In this document: in pieces, positions 7,486-15,190 of the stretch | Layout: each line of letters opens with the position of its first letter | Position numbering within the stretch: position 1 is the first letter of the stretch | NCBI RefSeq assembly: GCF_002102395.1 | Contig: NZ_LQPZ01000015.1 | Location: 1-64,000, forward strand | Length of the DNA stretch: 64,000 bases | DNA from: Mycolicibacillus trivialis | Lineage (GTDB): Bacteria > Actinomycetota > Actinomycetes > Mycobacteriales > Mycobacteriaceae | Reading direction: 5' to 3' | Notes under the pieces: generated by a model | The model's database searches: none | What the model saw: the letters and a program-made list of their open reading frames with translations, nothing else | What the model was told of the DNA's origin: nothing | Translations under genes and position numbers: made by a program

Positions 7486-8460
7486 ATGCGTGCCATCGTC
7501 GTCGAATCCCCTGACCAACTGGCATGGCGTACGGCGAGCGACCCGCGTCCGGGCCCCGGCGAGGTGTTGCTGCGAGTGCGTGCCGCCGGAGTCAACCGCG
7601 CCGACCTGCTCCAGGCGGCCGGTCACTATCCGCCGCCGCCCGGGGCCAGCGAGATCCTCGGCCTCGAGGTGGCCGGGGATATCGCCGAACTGGGTGAAGG
7701 TGTCGACGGCTGGCGGATCGGGCAGCCGGTGTGCGCACTTCTGACCGGCGGCGGCTACGCCGAGTACGTGTCGGTCCCGGCTGAGCAGGTGCTGCCGGTG
7801 CCCGACGGCGTCGACGTCGTGGACGCCGCGGGCCTGCCGGAAGTGGCCTGCACCGTGTGGTCCAACTTGGTGATGACCGCAGGTCTCGACCGCGGCCAGG
7901 TGCTGCTGGTGCACGGCGGCGCGAGCGGGGTGGGCAGCCACGCCGTCCAGGTGGCGCACGCGCTCGGTGCTCGGGTTGCGGTCACGGCCGGCTCAGCGGA
8001 GAAGCTCGAGTTCTGCCGTGGCCTCGGCGCCGACATCACCGTCAACTACCGCGAGGAGGACTTCGTCGCCGTGCTGCGCGAGGCCACCGGCGGTGCGGAC
8101 GTCATCCTGGACATCATCGGTGCGGCCTATCTGGACCGGAACCTCGATGCATTGGCCTCCGACGGCCGGCTGGTGGTGATCGGGATGCAGGGCGGGGTGA
8201 AGGGCGAACTCAACCTCGGCAAGCTGATCGGCAAGCGCGCCGGCATCATCGGCACCGCGCTGCGCGGCCGGCCGGTGACCGGACCGTCCGGCAAGGCCGG
8301 AATCGTCGAAGCGGTGCGCACGTCGGTGTGGCCGATGCTCGCCGACGGCCGGGTGCGCCCGATCATCGGCGCCCGGCTCCCCATCGAGCAGGCCGCAGAA
8401 GCCCACCGGTTGCTTTCCGACGGGGAGGTCACCGGCAAGGTCGTGTTGACCGTCGACTAG
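7486..8460 (+). CDS. NAD(P)H:quinone oxidoreductase, zinc-independent MDR family (Rv3777-like)
   Basis: The 324-residue medium-chain dehydrogenase/reductase has the quinone-reductase/PIG3-like layout. The N-terminal GroES-like domain contains VNRADLLQAAGHYPPPPGAS, and the Rossmann domain contains VHGGASGVGSHAVQVAHALG around residue 145. The catalytic-zinc cysteine signature of alcohol dehydrogenases is absent. NADPH-dependent reduction of quinones or aldehydes is the family activity. It is the syntenic equivalent of Rv3777. The gene stands alone between tRNA-Ser and a degraded region. Confidence 0.87.
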   Translation: MRAIVVESPDQLAWRTASDPRPGPGEVLLRVRAAGVNRADLLQAAGHYPPPPGASEILGLEVAGDIAELGEGVDGWRIGQPVCALLTGGGYAEYVSVPAEQVLPVPDGVDVVDAAGLPEVACTVWSNLVMTAGLDRGQVLLVHGGASGVGSHAVQVAHALGARVAVTAGSAEKLEFCRGLGADITVNYREEDFVAVLREATGGADVILDIIGAAYLDRNLDALASDGRLVVIGMQGGVKGELNLGKLIGKRAGIIGTALRGRPVTGPSGKAGIVEAVRTSVWPMLADGRVRPIIGARLPIEQAAEAHRLLSDGEVTGKVVLTVD

Positions 8461-8895
8461 ACCTGGCCTGCCGCTCGTCGAGCGTGCAGCAAATCTCGGC
8501 GAAGCCGCCGATCGGGCAGCGACTCGTGTCGCCACCGGGCCGCGAGATAGAAACCATGCAGGGCGCTTCTCGCACTTTTTCTGCATATTTTCACTCTCGC
8601 GGAGGTGGTGGCGGGCCACGGCATTCTCGCGGGCATGCGACGGGTATTACTCGCAGCGAGGCCGTCCCCAACGGTGACGGCCAACGGTGACGTACGCCGC
8701 CATGAACTGCAGCGGTGGTACCGCAGCATCTATCCCGACGTCTTTCTCGCCAGGAGCGAGCAGGCGTCGCTGCCGGAGACAAACCCGACCGATCGGCATG
8801 GACACGCCGCACACCCGGCGGATTGCAGGGCGCCGGCGGATTGCGCGGGCGCAAGCGGCGCGCAGCCGGCCAGCGGGGAGCGCGCCAGCCCCTGC
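8461..8895. other. 435-bp region without an intact gene
   Basis: This gap between two convergent genes holds only the degraded fragment listed separately. It includes a locally AT-richer stretch around 8570-8595. No promoter, RNA gene or intact reading frame with mycobacterial codon use was seen. Confidence 0.6.
8635..8790 (+). pseudogene. Degraded remnant of an AbiEi-like / DUF559-associated protein
   Basis: From ATG 8635 about 45 codons read MRRVLLAARP, then RRHELQRWYRSIYPDVFLAR. This resembles the N-terminus of mycobacterial proteins with a winged N-terminal domain followed by a DUF559/vsr-like nuclease region (also annotated as type IV toxin-antitoxin AbiEi-like). After VFLARSEQASL the similarity stops and the frame becomes low-complexity. 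Family members run to roughly 280-300 residues, so most of the gene is missing. The assignment rests on recalled similarity only. Confidence 0.4.
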
Positions 8896-10092
8896 TCAGC
8901 CCAGCGAGGCCAGCGCCCGCACCAGCTGATCGACCTCGGCGGTGGTGGAGTAGTGCCCCAACCCGACGGTCACCGCGCCGCCGATGTCGTTGACCCCGAT
9001 CGCCTCCATCACCCGCGAGGCCGGGTCGCGGACCGCCAGCACGCCGTTGTCGGCCAGCCGCTGCACCACCCGCTCGGCAGGGATGTCGCGCACCGCGAAG
9101 CTGACCACCGGGATGCGCTGATCGGGCCGGCCGATCGTCATCACCAACGGCAACGATCGCAGCGAGGCGAGCAGGTAGTCGAAGAGCCGCTCCAGGTAGG
9201 CGCGGGCCGCGTGCATCGACACCGTCAGGCGCTCGCGGCGGGAACCGCGGGCCGACTCGTCGAGGGCAGCCAGGTACTCGATGCTGGTCACCACACCGGC
9301 GAGCAGCCCGTACTGGGGAACGCCGAGTTCGAGGCGCGCCGGGCCGGCCGCGTAGGGGTCCGGGGAGACCGCACCGAACGTGCTGATCAGCGCCGGGTCG
9401 CGGAAGACCAGCGCCCCGATCGGCGGCCCACCCCAGGCGACCGCGTTGAGCGCGACCACGTCGGCGTCGATGTCGTCGATGTCGATCAGCCGGTAGGGGG
9501 CGGCCGCGGAATGGTCGACGACCACCAGCGCACCGACGCTGTGCGCCAGCTTGGTGGCCGCGCGCAGGTCGGTGACCGTGCCCAGAGCCCCCGACGCCGA
9601 CGTGATCGCCACCAGCCGCGTCGACTTGTTGATCAGGTTGTCCCACTGCCAGCCGGGCAGCTCCCCGGTCTCGATGTCGACCTCGGCCCACTGCACCTTG
9701 GCGCCGTAGCGGTGCGCGGAGCGCAGCCACGGCGCGATGTTGGCCTCGTCGTCGAGGCGGGTGACCACGACCTCATAGCCCAGCCCGGCCCGCGACGACG
9801 CCGCCTCGGCCAGCGAGGACAGCAGCACCGCCCGGTCGGCTCCCAACACCACCCCGCGCGGGTCGGCGTTGACCAGGTCGGCGACCGCGTGGCGGGCGGC
9901 GTCGAGCACCGCGGCGCTGCGCCGCGACGCCGGGTGCGGCCCGGTCGCGTCGGGTTTGGAGCCGCGGAACGCGGTGGAGACCGTCGTGGCAACCGAGTCC
10001 GGAATCGGCATCCCGGTGGGCGCATCGAAGTACACCCAGCCGTCGCCGAACGAGGGGTGCAGACCGCGCACCCGGGCGACGTCGTATGCCAT
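8896..10092 (-). CDS. Aminotransferase class V / cysteine desulfurase-like protein lacking the PLP lysine (Rv3778c-like)
   Basis: The 398-residue protein has the class V aminotransferase fold: N-terminal [16 protein letters not shown], a central [14 protein letters not shown], and [24 protein letters not shown]. Where cysteine desulfurases carry the Schiff-base lysine (SGHK followed by GPxGxG), this protein has [11 protein letters not shown], with no lysine. The sulfur-carrying cysteine loop is not evident either. It matches Rv3778c of M. tuberculosis. ATG 10092 is preferred over an upstream TTG because AAGGTGG lies in front of it. Function is unknown; a non-PLP role is possible. Confidence 0.82.
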   Translation of the reverse strand: MAYDVARVRGLHPSFGDGWVYFDAPTGMPIPDSVATTVSTAFRGSKPDATGPHPASRRSAAVLDAARHAVADLVNADPRGVVLGADRAVLLSSLAEAASSRAGLGYEVVVTRLDDEANIAPWLRSAHRYGAKVQWAEVDIETGELPGWQWDNLINKSTRLVAITSASGALGTVTDLRAATKLAHSVGALVVVDHSAAAPYRLIDIDDIDADVVALNAVAWGGPPIGALVFRDPALISTFGAVSPDPYAAGPARLELGVPQYGLLAGVVTSIEYLAALDESARGSRRERLTVSMHAARAYLERLFDYLLASLRSLPLVMTIGRPDQRIPVVSFAVRDIPAERVVQRLADNGVLAVRDPASRVMEAIGVNDIGGAVTVGLGHYSTTAEVDQLVRALASLG

Positions 10093-10302
10093 GCCAGCCA
10101 CCTTAAGCAACCGTCCGAATCCACAACACCCATAGACGGCAGCGACGACACATCACGCCCGCCCCGATCGCGAGCTGCCTGGCCGGTAATACTACGGCAG
10201 CACGTCCGACAATCCGAGGGCCAGCGCCCCGGCCCCGGCCGGCGCAACCGAGCCGGTCAACGGACTAGTCTCGGAGCACACGACACCGACGCCGTCGAGG
10301 AC

Positions 10303-10309
10303 AGGAGGG
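10303..10309 (+). promoter_or_regulatory. Strong ribosome binding site of bpa
   Basis: AGGAGGG lies 9 nt before the GTG at 10319 and decides that start. Confidence 0.6.
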
Positions 10310-10318
10310 CCAGACCCG

Positions 10319-10822
10319 GTGAGTAGCGGCGACGACGACATCGAGATCATCGGGGGCGCCGACCAGCAGGACGCGGACGGCCCCGACGACCGGTCGCTGA
10401 CCGAGCTGGTGGAACAGCCCGCCAAGGTGATGCGGATCGGCACGATGATCAAACAGCTGCTCGACGAGGTGCGCGCCGCCCCGTTGGACGAGGCCAGCCG
10501 CTCCCGGCTGCGCGAGATCCACGCCACCAGCATCCGCGAGCTCGAGGAGGGCCTCGCCCCCGAGCTGCGCGAGGAGCTCGAGCGGCTCACCCTGCCGTTC
10601 GAGGAGGACTCGGTGCCCTCGGAGTCGGAGCTGCGTATCGCCCAGGCCCAGCTCGTCGGCTGGCTGGAGGGCCTGTTCCACGGCATCCAGACCGCCCTGT
10701 TCGCCCAGCAGATGGCCGCCCGCGCCCAACTGGAGAAGATGCGCCAGGGCGCGCTGCCGCCCGGCCTGCAGTCCGGCCAGAGCGGGCCGCCCGGACATCC
10801 CGGCACCGGGCAGTACCTGTAA
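10319..10822 (+). CDS. bpa: Bacterial proteasome activator Bpa (PafE)
   Basis: The 167-residue protein matches Rv3780. It has a disordered acidic N-terminus, a four-helix body (LTELVEQPAKVMRIGTMIKQLL, REIHATSIRELEEGL, LVGWLEGLFHGIQTALFAQQMAARAQLEKM) and a flexible tail ending in GQYL, the motif that docks into the 20S proteasome alpha ring and opens its gate. Bpa forms a dodecameric ring and allows ATP-independent degradation of partly unfolded proteins. The next gene, wzt, begins six bases after the stop, so Bpa may be co-transcribed with the galactan exporter although the functions are unrelated. Confidence 0.93.
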   Translation: MSSGDDDIEIIGGADQQDADGPDDRSLTELVEQPAKVMRIGTMIKQLLDEVRAAPLDEASRSRLREIHATSIRELEEGLAPELREELERLTLPFEEDSVPSESELRIAQAQLVGWLEGLFHGIQTALFAQQMAARAQLEKMRQGALPPGLQSGQSGPPGHPGTGQYL

Positions 10823-10827
10823 GGACC

Positions 10828-11640
10828 GTGACGGTGACCCAGCCCCGGATCGAGACCCGCGACGCGTGGGTGGAGTTCCCCATCTTCGACGCCAAGTCCC
10901 GGTCGCTGAAGAAGGCCTTCCTCGGCAAGGCCGGCGGCGCGATCGGGCGCAACGCGTCCAACGTGGTGGTCGTCGAGGCGCTGCGCGACATCACCATGTC
11001 CCTGGAGATGGGCGACCGGGTGGGGCTGGTCGGCCACAACGGCGCGGGCAAATCCACGCTGCTGCGCCTGCTGTCGGGGATCTACGAACCGACCCGCGGC
11101 AGTGCCACAGTGACCGGCCGGGTGGCGCCGGTGTTCGACCTCGGCGTGGGGATGGACCCGGAGATCTCCGGTTACGAGAACATCATCATCCGCGGGCTGT
11201 TCCTCGGCCAGACCCGCAAGCAGATGGCCGCCAAGGTCGACGAGATCGCCGAGTTCACCGAGCTCGGCGACTACCTGTCGATGCCGTTGCGCACCTACTC
11301 CACCGGTATGCGGGTGCGGCTGGCCATGGGCGTGGTCACCAGCATCGACCCGGAGATCCTGCTGCTCGACGAGGGCATCGGCGCGGTCGACGCCGAGTTC
11401 CTGAAGAAAGCGCAGTCGCGGCTGCAGGCGCTGGTCGCCCGCTCCGGGATCCTGGTGTTCGCCAGCCACTCCAACGAGTTCCTGGCCCGGTTGTGCAAAA
11501 CCGCGATGTGGATCGACCACGGCACCATCAAGATGACCGGGGGCATCGAGGACGTGGTGCGCGCCTACGAAGGCGAGGACGCCGCCCGCACCGTCCGCGA
11601 GGTGCTCGAGGAGACCGAATCCGTCGGTGACACCCCGTGA
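10828..11640 (+). CDS. wzt: Galactan exporter, ABC ATP-binding subunit Wzt (Rv3781/RfbE-like)
   Basis: The 270-residue ATPase has Walker A GHNGAGKST, a Q-loop region, the signature YSTGMRVRLAMG and Walker B EILLLDEG. The insert typical of O-antigen/teichoic-acid exporters (GRVAPVFDLGVGMDPEISGYENI) is present. There is no C-terminal carbohydrate-binding domain, so it belongs to the short Wzt type. With Wzm, encoded two genes downstream, it is thought to flip the lipid-linked galactan across the plasma membrane. GTG 10828 is used (GTG 10834 is an alternative). The stop overlaps the glfT1 GTG. Confidence 0.92.
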   Translation: MTVTQPRIETRDAWVEFPIFDAKSRSLKKAFLGKAGGAIGRNASNVVVVEALRDITMSLEMGDRVGLVGHNGAGKSTLLRLLSGIYEPTRGSATVTGRVAPVFDLGVGMDPEISGYENIIIRGLFLGQTRKQMAAKVDEIAEFTELGDYLSMPLRTYSTGMRVRLAMGVVTSIDPEILLLDEGIGAVDAEFLKKAQSRLQALVARSGILVFASHSNEFLARLCKTAMWIDHGTIKMTGGIEDVVRAYEGEDAARTVREVLEETESVGDTP

Positions 11641-12551
11641 CCGAATCGGTGTACGCCGTCGTGGTCACCCACCGTCGCCGTGACACGCTGGCCCGGTCAC
11701 TGGCGGCGCTGACCGCCCAGACCCGCACTCCCGACCACCTGATCGTGGTCGACAACGACGACGACCCGCAGGTCGCCGCCCTGGTCGCCGACCAACCCGT
11801 CCCGACCACCTATCTGGGCTCACGGCGCAACCTCGGCGGCGGCGGCGGGTTCGCGCTGGGCATGCTGCACGCGCTGGCCGCAGGCGCCGACTGGGTGTGG
11901 CTGGCCGACGACGACGGCCGGCCCGCCGACACCGGGGTGCTGGCCACCCTGCTGGCCTGCGCCCACGCCCACCGACTGGCCGCGGTCTCGCCGATGGTGT
12001 GCAACATCGACGACCCGGCCCGGCTGGCGTTCCCGCTTCGCCGCGGGCTGGTGTGGCGCCGCTTCACCCACGAACTGCGGGACGGCGACACCGACCTGCT
12101 ACCCGGGATCGCCTCGCTGTTCAACGGCGCGCTGTTCGCCGCGGCGACCATCGACGCGGTCGGCGTGCCCGACCTGCGGCTGTTCGTCCGCGGCGACGAG
12201 GTGGAGGTGCACCGCCGGCTGGTGCGCTCCGGGCTGCCGTTCGGCACCTGCCTGACCGCGAGCTACCTGCACCCGTGCGGCACCGACGAGTTCAAACCGA
12301 TCCTGGGCGGTCGGATGCACGCCCAGTACCCCGACGATCCCGGCAAACGGTTCTTCACCTACCGCAACCGCGGTTACCTGCTCGCCCAGCCCGGGCTGCG
12401 CCGGCTGATCGTGCAGGAATGGCTGCGGTTCGGCTGGTTCTTCGTGGTCTCCCGCCGCGATCCGGCCGGGCTGCGGGAGTGGTGGCGGCTACGCCGGCTG
12501 GGCCGCCGCGAACGGTTCCGCCGGCCCGAGGTACCCAGGGAGCAGCGATGA
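11637..12551 (+). CDS. glfT1: Galactofuranosyltransferase GlfT1
   Basis: The 304-residue GT2-family enzyme begins with the nucleotide-binding strand SVYAVVVTHRRRDTLARSL and has LIVVDNDDD, the metal-binding motif WLADDDGRPAD and a base region FVRGDEVEVHRRL. It is the Rv3782 equivalent, which adds the first two galactofuranose residues from UDP-Galf to the rhamnosyl-GlcNAc-PP-decaprenyl primer on the inner membrane face. GTG overlaps the wzt stop (GTGA), and its own stop overlaps the wzm ATG (ATGA), so the three are coupled. Confidence 0.93.
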   Translation: MTESVYAVVVTHRRRDTLARSLAALTAQTRTPDHLIVVDNDDDPQVAALVADQPVPTTYLGSRRNLGGGGGFALGMLHALAAGADWVWLADDDGRPADTGVLATLLACAHAHRLAAVSPMVCNIDDPARLAFPLRRGLVWRRFTHELRDGDTDLLPGIASLFNGALFAAATIDAVGVPDLRLFVRGDEVEVHRRLVRSGLPFGTCLTASYLHPCGTDEFKPILGGRMHAQYPDDPGKRFFTYRNRGYLLAQPGLRRLIVQEWLRFGWFFVVSRRDPAGLREWWRLRRLGRRERFRRPEVPREQR

Positions 12552-13378
12552 CCGTCACCGATGCCGCCAGCGGGTCGAAAACGCTGGCCCGCGCCCGCCA
12601 GGACCTGGTCGAGGGGTTCCACCGCCACGAGCTGTGGCTGCACCTGGGCTGGCAGGACATCAAGCAACGCTACCGGCGCAGCGTGCTCGGCCCGTTCTGG
12701 ATCACCATCGCCACCGGCACCACCGCGGTCGCGATGGGCGGGCTGTACTCGAAGCTGTTCAAGCTGGACCTGGCCGAACACCTGCCGTACGTGACGCTCG
12801 GGCTGATCGTGTGGAACCTGCTCAACGCGGCCATCCTCGAGGGCGCCGACGTGTTCGTCGCCAACGAGGGACTGATCAAACAGCTGCCCACCCCGCTGTC
12901 GGTGCACGTCTACCGGCTGGTGTGGCGGCAACTGATCCTGTTCGGCCACAACATCATCATCTACGTGGTGATCGCGATCATCTTCCCCAAACCGTGGACG
13001 TGGACCGACCTCGCGGTGATCCCGGCGATGGCGCTGATCGTGCTCAACTGCGTCTGGGTGGCGCTGTGCTTCGGCATCCTGGCCACCCGCTACCGCGACA
13101 TCGGCCCGCTGCTGGCCAGTATCGTGCAGCTGCTGTTCTTCATGACCCCGATCATCTGGAACGACAAAACGCTGCAGCAGCAGGATGCACAGGGGTGGGC
13201 GAAGATCGTCGAACTCAACCCACTGCTGCACTACCTGGACATCGTGCGGGCACCGCTGCTCGGGGCCGACCAGGAGCTGCGGCACTGGGTGGTCGTGCTG
13301 GTGCTCACCGTGGTCGGTTGGACGGTGGCGGCGCTGGCGATGCGGCAGTACCGGGCGCGGGTGGCCTACTGGGTGTAG
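12548..13378 (+). CDS. wzm: Galactan exporter, ABC permease subunit Wzm (Rv3783/RfbD-like)
   Basis: The 276-residue protein has the ABC-2 polysaccharide-exporter pattern: an amphipathic N-terminus (HELWLHLGWQDIKQRYRRS), then about six membrane helices including VLGPFWITIATGTTAVAMGGL, LGLIVWNLLNAAILEG and LLASIVQLLFFMTPIIW. It forms the transmembrane channel partner of Wzt. It overlaps glfT1 by four bases and ends the operon. The next gene downstream is on the opposite strand. Confidence 0.92.
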   Translation: MTVTDAASGSKTLARARQDLVEGFHRHELWLHLGWQDIKQRYRRSVLGPFWITIATGTTAVAMGGLYSKLFKLDLAEHLPYVTLGLIVWNLLNAAILEGADVFVANEGLIKQLPTPLSVHVYRLVWRQLILFGHNIIIYVVIAIIFPKPWTWTDLAVIPAMALIVLNCVWVALCFGILATRYRDIGPLLASIVQLLFFMTPIIWNDKTLQQQDAQGWAKIVELNPLLHYLDIVRAPLLGADQELRHWVVVLVLTVVGWTVAALAMRQYRARVAYWV

Positions 13379-13439
13379 ACGCAGCGCAGCCGGGGCCCGC
13401 CCCGGCGAGGGGCGCGGCCCCGGCTGCGAGACCCCGCGA

Positions 13440-13616
13440 TCACCAGCAGCGGGCCGCCGCGCCGCGGGCGTGGCCGCCGAGCGACGCGGTGATCACCGCA
13501 GGCGCGGTCGAGCGCGCGTAGATGTTGGCGCGCTGCTGTGGGGTCATGTTGCGCCGCGCCCACAGGCGGCGGGCGGCACGGAAAGCGGGGACACGGGTGC
13601 TACGAACGAAAGCCAT
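13440..13616 (-). CDS. Small basic protein downstream of the M-box (58 aa)
   Basis: The reading frame begins with ATG 13616, preceded by AGGAGAAG five bases upstream, and ends at TGA 13440-13442. The predicted protein starts MAFVRSTRVPAFRAARRLWA and contains NMTPQQRANIYARSTAPAV and a Gly/Ala-rich end. It is rich in arginine (12 of 58) and has no clear membrane segment. It lies about 210 bases downstream of the M-box aptamer on the same strand with nothing else of size between, so it is the likely regulated gene. I do not recognise it with certainty. The small M-box-controlled gene Rv1535 of M. tuberculosis is a possible relative to test. Confidence 0.62.
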   Translation of the reverse strand: MAFVRSTRVPAFRAARRLWARRNMTPQQRANIYARSTAPAVITASLGGHARGAAARCW

Positions 13617-13663
13617 GATCTTCTCCTGACCGAGAATTCAGGCCTACCCAGCGGCGTCGGGGT

Positions 13664-13738
13664 TCACACAATCACGCCGAGGCCGGGGGCGGGCAGTACG
13701 GAAGCCGAATACGGAAGCGGACCCTCACACGAACTCAT
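13664..13738 (-). CDS. Possible leader peptide ORF (24 aa)
   Basis: A very strong AAGGAGG (13751-13757) sits 12 bases before an ATG that opens a 24-codon frame (MSSCEGPLPYSA and on to GLGVIV) ending 47 bases before the 58-residue ORF. It lies between the M-box aptamer and the main ORF, where short translated leaders are known for other Mg2+-controlled operons. The spacing is longer than ideal and no conservation data are available. Confidence 0.3.
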   Translation of the reverse strand: MSSCEGPLPYSASVLPAPGLGVIV

Positions 13739-13825
13739 CTCTCGCCCTCACCTCCTTCTGGCCAAGACACACGCGGGCGTCGAACACTGCTACGGCGACA
13801 CCGAAGGGGGAGACGACGCACCCCA

Positions 13826-13990
13826 CTCGTCAGAGTTTCGACACTGCCGGGCGTATCCACCCGATCCCGACGGAATCGTGGAAGCCACTTGGGCTCAACC
13901 CTTAACCCGGGAGGAGCTGTCCTGACCCGGGGCGTCTTTCGACGTTCGGGGTCAGTGGCCTGTGTCCCTGCAGAAGCCTCACCTAACGAG
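13826..13990 (-). ncRNA. M-box (ykoK) magnesium riboswitch aptamer
   Basis: Read on the minus strand from 13990, the segment opens with CTCGTTAGGTGAGGC, whose last 13 bases are the M-box L-region signature as I recall it from Bacillus mgtE. It then has a hairpin CTGACCCC...GGGTCAG enclosing AACGTCGAAAGACGCC, followed by GGGTTAAGG and AAGTGGC. It closes with CAGTGTCGAAACTCTGACGAG broken by normal variation, where ACGAG pairs with the initial CTCGT to form P1. All conserved blocks occur in the right order over 165 nt. M-boxes bind several Mg2+ ions and usually shut off expression when Mg2+ is high. No U-tract terminator follows, so control would be Rho-dependent or translational. Confidence 0.88.
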
Positions 13991-14005
13991 GTGCCTACGA
14001 ACCAC

Positions 14006-14034
14006 ATAATCGCACGTCAGAGGCCTAATGTCAA
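14006..14034 (-). promoter_or_regulatory. Promoter for the M-box transcript
   Basis: On the minus strand TTGACA (14029-14034) and GATTAT (14006-14011) are separated by 17 bases, a near-ideal SigA-type promoter. A start near 13999 would place the M-box about nine bases into the transcript. Confidence 0.6.
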
Positions 14035-14077
14035 TTGCATGCGGCCGCTACGATCCGGTCACGATGCGGTGAAGAAG

Positions 14078-14083
14078 TAAACT
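14078..14083 (+). promoter_or_regulatory. -10 box of a leaderless gtrA transcript
   Basis: TAAACT ends seven bases before the gtrA ATG at 14091; no ribosome site is visible. Confidence 0.45.
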
Positions 14084-14090
14084 TCCGCCG

Positions 14091-14504
14091 ATGGCCGAGA
14101 TCGCTCCGCTGCCGCCACGGCTGAGTCTGGCGACCCAGATGTGGCGTTTCGTCATCACCGGCGGGCTGTCCGCGATCGTCGACTTCGGGCTGTACCTGGC
14201 GTTCCTGGCCCTCGGGCTGCACGTGAACCTCGCCAAGTCGCTCAGCTTCGTCGCGGGCACCGCGACCGCATATCTGATCAACCGCCGCTGGACCTTCCAG
14301 GCGCCGCCGAGCACGGCGCGGTTCCTGGCGGTGTGCCTGCTGTACGCGATCACCTACAGCGTGCAGGTCGGCATCAACTTCGTGTTCTACAACGCGCTCG
14401 CCGAGCACTCCTGGCGGGTGCCGCTGGCCTTCGTCATCGCCCAGGGCACCGCGACCGTGATCAACTTCGTCGTGCAGCGGGTGCTGATCTTCCGGGTGCC
14501 CTGA
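14091..14504 (+). CDS. GtrA-family membrane protein (Rv3789-like)
   Basis: The 137-residue protein has four membrane helices and the GtrA pattern (QMWRFVITGGLSAIVDFGLYLAFL, then FVAGTATAYLINRRWTF, and a last helix with GTATVINFVVQRVLIF). The equivalent Rv3789 has been proposed either as a DPA flippase or as an anchor that recruits the arabinosyl machinery. Its position just before dprE1 supports a link with arabinan synthesis. Unlike M. tuberculosis, an antisense gene lies between it and dprE1. A 13-bp duplication spans its stop codon. Confidence 0.88.
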   Translation: MAEIAPLPPRLSLATQMWRFVITGGLSAIVDFGLYLAFLALGLHVNLAKSLSFVAGTATAYLINRRWTFQAPPSTARFLAVCLLYAITYSVQVGINFVFYNALAEHSWRVPLAFVIAQGTATVINFVVQRVLIFRVP

Positions 14505-14521
14505 CTCAGTGCCCTGACTCA
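14496..14521. repeat. 13-bp tandem duplication over the gtrA and sensor-protein stops
   Basis: GTGCCCTGACTCA occurs at 14496-14508 and 14509-14521. The first copy contains the gtrA stop (TGA 14502-14504). The second copy supplies the stop of the convergent minus-strand gene (TCA 14519-14521). Confidence 0.8.
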
Positions 14522-15121
14522 GCCGACCCGTTCGCCGATGCGTGCGCTGACCTCCTGCGCGATGCGCGCCGAGTCGTCCAGCGCCAGCGCCGAGACCCGG
14601 ATCAGCGTCGCGTCCCGCAGCGCGTAGACCACCGTCGCCCGGGCCGGGCCGGCGAAGCGCAGGGTCAGCGCCGCCGGGTCGGGCCGCTCGAGGGTGAACC
14701 GGTAGGAATCGACGTCCCCGGCCGCGCAGTCCGACAGCGCCGGGCCGAGCCGGTCGAACACGGCGCGGGCCGCGTCGACGCCCGGGTAGGCACCGACGGT
14801 CTGGGTGACGGTCGGAAAACCCTTGCCGCCGCCGGTCGCGGTGATGACCGTGCCGTAGGCGACAGCGCGGAATCCCGTCCAGTCGGCGCCGAAGACCGCC
14901 TGCTCATCGGAGACCGCCCAGCACGAGCCCGGCGCGGCCGGGTCGGTGGCCGCAGGCGCGGAGCGCTCGGCGCGCGGCTGGAGCACCAGGGCGGGGTCCG
15001 CGACGACGGCGTTGACCTCGCCGACGTCCAGGGTCTCGGCGGCCGGGTCGGCGACCGCCGGCGCCGCGACCGTCAGCGCGGCGCAGCACACCGCCAGCAC
15101 CGCCGTCCGGATCGCGCCCAT
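14519..15121 (-). CDS. Secreted PknH-like sensor-domain protein
   Basis: The 200-residue protein (from ATG 15121) begins with a signal peptide (MGAIRTAVLAVCCAALTVAA, cleavage near AVADP). It continues with a domain resembling the extracellular sensor of PknH: PGSCWAVSDEQAVFGADWTGFRAVAYG, a central TQTVGAYPG and LSDCAAGDVDSYRF. The two conserved cysteines could form a disulfide. Such domains occur alone as lipoproteins or secreted proteins in mycobacteria; their ligand is not established. It lies antisense between gtrA and dprE1. An ATG at 15130 is an alternative start. Confidence 0.75.
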   Translation of the reverse strand: MGAIRTAVLAVCCAALTVAAPAVADPAAETLDVGEVNAVVADPALVLQPRAERSAPAATDPAAPGSCWAVSDEQAVFGADWTGFRAVAYGTVITATGGGKGFPTVTQTVGAYPGVDAARAVFDRLGPALSDCAAGDVDSYRFTLERPDPAALTLRFAGPARATVVYALRDATLIRVSALALDDSARIAQEVSARIGERVG

Positions 15122-15190
15122 CACCATCACCCCGCTGGACCCAACTGTAACGATCGCGGTCGGCTGCGCGGGGTGCGTCGGCGCGGGCGG

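Noticed and set aside
8605-10326. 573-codon plus-strand frame over the aminotransferase-like gene
   Set aside because: Only its first 45 codons (from 8635) look like protein. The rest is the antisense shadow of the minus-strand gene.
13735-14007. 90-codon minus-strand frame overlapping the M-box
   Set aside because: It lies across the conserved riboswitch sequence, which explains its conservation as RNA; there is no ribosome site at its start.
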